Source: Bacilli bacterium
GTDB taxonomy: Bacteria > Bacillota_I > Bacilli_A > RF39 > UBA660
DNA: 17,469 bases
Direction: 5' to 3'
NCBI GenBank assembly: GCA_022793145.1
Contig: JAAWCI010000018.1
Location: forward strand, 1-17,469
In this document: positions 16,586 through 17,469 of the stretch, in pieces
Numbering within the stretch: position 1 is the first letter of the stretch
Layout: every line of letters begins with the position of its first letter
Notes under the pieces: model-generated
What the model was told of the DNA's origin: nothing
Seen by the model: the letters and a program-made list of their open reading frames with translations, nothing else
Databases searched by the model: none
Translations under genes and position numbers: made by a program

Positions 16586-17272
16586 ATGATAGAAGAAATA
16601 AAAAAACAGGTATGTAAACTACTAGATAAAGATAATTCTGGTCACGGAATGGAACATGTCAATAGAGTATTGAATTTATCTTTGAAGTTTGCTGAAATAG
16701 AAAATGCAAATAAAGATATAGTTGCTTTAATAGCATTATTGCACGATGTTGACGATTATAAATTATTTGGAATGGAAAGTGCTGATAATTTAACAAATGC
16801 TAAAAATATTTTAAAACAATGCTCTGTCGCGGATAATATTAAAGAGCAAGTTTTAAATGCTATTAAAACCATTGGATATAGCAAAAGATTAAAAGGAATT
16901 AGTCCAACAACACTTGAGGGTATGATAGTATCGGATGCTGATATGTGTGACGGAATTGGGGCTACTGGTATACTTCGTAGTTATCAATATAATCTAGCAC
17001 ATGACAACTTGTTTTTTGATAAAGATATATATCCTACGTTAAATATGTCAGCAACTGATTATATGACAAAAAAAGTTGGAACGGTTGTTACTCATATGTT
17101 TGAAAAACTATTTAGACTGAAAGATTTAATGCTAACTAATTCTGGAAAAAAAGAGGCATTAGAAAGGCACAATATAATGGTTTTGTTTCTCTATCATTTT
17201 TTAGAAGAAGAAAACGTTCCAGAGTGGATTAATTATTTAGATAATTATCTAACTGAAGACAGAAATAATTAA
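16586..17272 (+). CDS. HD-domain phosphohydrolase, YedJ/YpgQ-like
   Basis: A 228-residue cytosolic HD-superfamily metal-dependent phosphohydrolase. The metal ligands are visible as H24 (SGHGMEHVNRV), H53-D54 (LLHDVDD) and D117 in the SDADMCDGIGATGI segment. The last segment and the later F-E-K-L-F-R-L-K-D-L-M plus GKKEALERH stretches resemble the YedJ/YpgQ group, for which nucleotide pyrophosphohydrolase activity has been reported in B. subtilis YpgQ. The residues after the HD motif and at 119-122 differ from the usual D-A-D-R-L-D-A, so substrate cannot be assigned. Length fits that group (about 205-230). The gene has its own promoter with a perfect ribosome binding site and an adjacent inverted repeat, so it is probably expressed apart from leuS. 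Confidence 0.85.
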   Translation: MIEEIKKQVCKLLDKDNSGHGMEHVNRVLNLSLKFAEIENANKDIVALIALLHDVDDYKLFGMESADNLTNAKNILKQCSVADNIKEQVLNAIKTIGYSKRLKGISPTTLEGMIVSDADMCDGIGATGILRSYQYNLAHDNLFFDKDIYPTLNMSATDYMTKKVGTVVTHMFEKLFRLKDLMLTNSGKKEALERHNIMVLFLYHFLEEENVPEWINYLDNYLTEDRNN

Positions 17273-17322
17273 GCATTAATTATAATCATTACAATTTTTC
17301 ATTACTGCTAGATTGAATATTT

Positions 17323-17345
17323 AAATAATAGTAAAATTATTTTGC
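17323..17345 (+). repeat. Short A-T hairpin after the HD gene
   Basis: AAATAAT (17323-17329) pairs with ATTATTT (17336-17342) around a 6-base loop, ending in a short T run. It is a weak terminator candidate for the HD gene. Confidence 0.3.
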
Positions 17346-17361
17346 TACATGCTTCATGCTA

Positions 17362-17392
17362 CATAATAAGGGTAATACTATACCTTATTATG
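17362..17392. repeat. Perfect 10-bp hairpin before the final terminator
   Basis: CATAATAAGG (17362-17371) and CCTTATTATG (17383-17392) are perfectly complementary around an 11-base loop. It has no T tail of its own and abuts the next hairpin after one base, suggesting that the two belong to one structured RNA or leader. Confidence 0.5.
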
Positions 17393-17393
17393 A

Positions 17394-17431
17394 CGAAGAC
17401 TTGAGTGGCTATGCCACTAAGTCTCGTTTTT
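17394..17431 (+). terminator. Strong rho-independent terminator at the window end
   Basis: The arm at 17394-17409 pairs with 17413-17426 over 14 pairs, with two single-base bulges on the left arm and a TAT loop, then five T residues. It is much richer in G and C than its surroundings. It lies about 120 bases after the HD gene stop, so it ends either that transcript or a short independent RNA. Confidence 0.8.
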
Positions 17432-17469
17432 ATAAATAGATACTCTTATACTGTGCAATGCCATAGTAT

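Noticed and set aside
17400..17469. Minus-strand promoter at the right edge
   Set aside because: A TTGCAC / TTATAA pair with 17-bp spacing can be read on the minus strand, but the -10 is weak, no minus-strand gene follows within the window, and such pairs are frequent in A-T-rich DNA.
1..17469. Mobile element, prophage or defence island
   Set aside because: No transposase, integrase, terminal inverted repeats, phage genes, toxin-antitoxin pair or restriction gene is seen; the gene content is mostly housekeeping and surface proteins.

Overview
The window reads as a piece of the chromosome of a very AT-rich, low-GC Gram-positive bacterium. Supporting evidence is a Leu-type T-box leader, strong AAGGAGG-type ribosome binding sites, sigma-A-like promoters, a Firmicutes-type short DnaE with a degenerate PHP domain, and rho-independent terminators. 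Every tryptophan I checked is TGG, the genes are intact in the standard code, and all eight genes end in TAA. The best guess is an uncultured or gut-type Bacilli lineage (Erysipelotrichia / RF39 / Acholeplasma neighbourhood). That placement rests on family resemblance recalled from memory, not on a search.

Layout, all genes on the + strand. (1) Positions 2-5851 hold the 3' part of a giant surface protein: FIVAR-type helical repeats, then about 14 Ig-like modules, then two C-terminal 'WRI' domains. A strong terminator follows. (2) Positions 5945-8869 encode DnaE, from a promoter that carries a near-perfect Gram-positive LexA (SOS) box between its -35 and -10. (3) Positions 8927-9304 encode a small type IV prepilin/pseudopilin-like protein with its own promoter and terminator. 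(4) Positions 9488-13336 form a two-gene unit: pyruvate kinase, then a family GH31 glycosidase homologue whose acid/base aspartate reads as lysine. (5) Positions 13379-16391 form a leucine T-box operon: leader, a small three-helix membrane protein of unknown function, then leuS, then a terminator. (6) Positions 16586-17272 encode an HD-domain phosphohydrolase with its own extended -10 promoter. The window ends in about 125 bases rich in hairpins, including a strong terminator.

The genes are mostly separate transcription units rather than one pathway: surface adhesion, DNA damage-linked replication, a lone pilin, glycolysis plus sugar hydrolysis, and leucyl-tRNA supply. I found no defence system, mobile element, CRISPR array or other clear new multi-gene system. 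The best leads are the SOS box on dnaE, the altered active site of the GH31 protein, the unusual potassium-site residues of pyruvate kinase, the unknown membrane protein under leucine T-box control, and the architecture of the giant surface protein.
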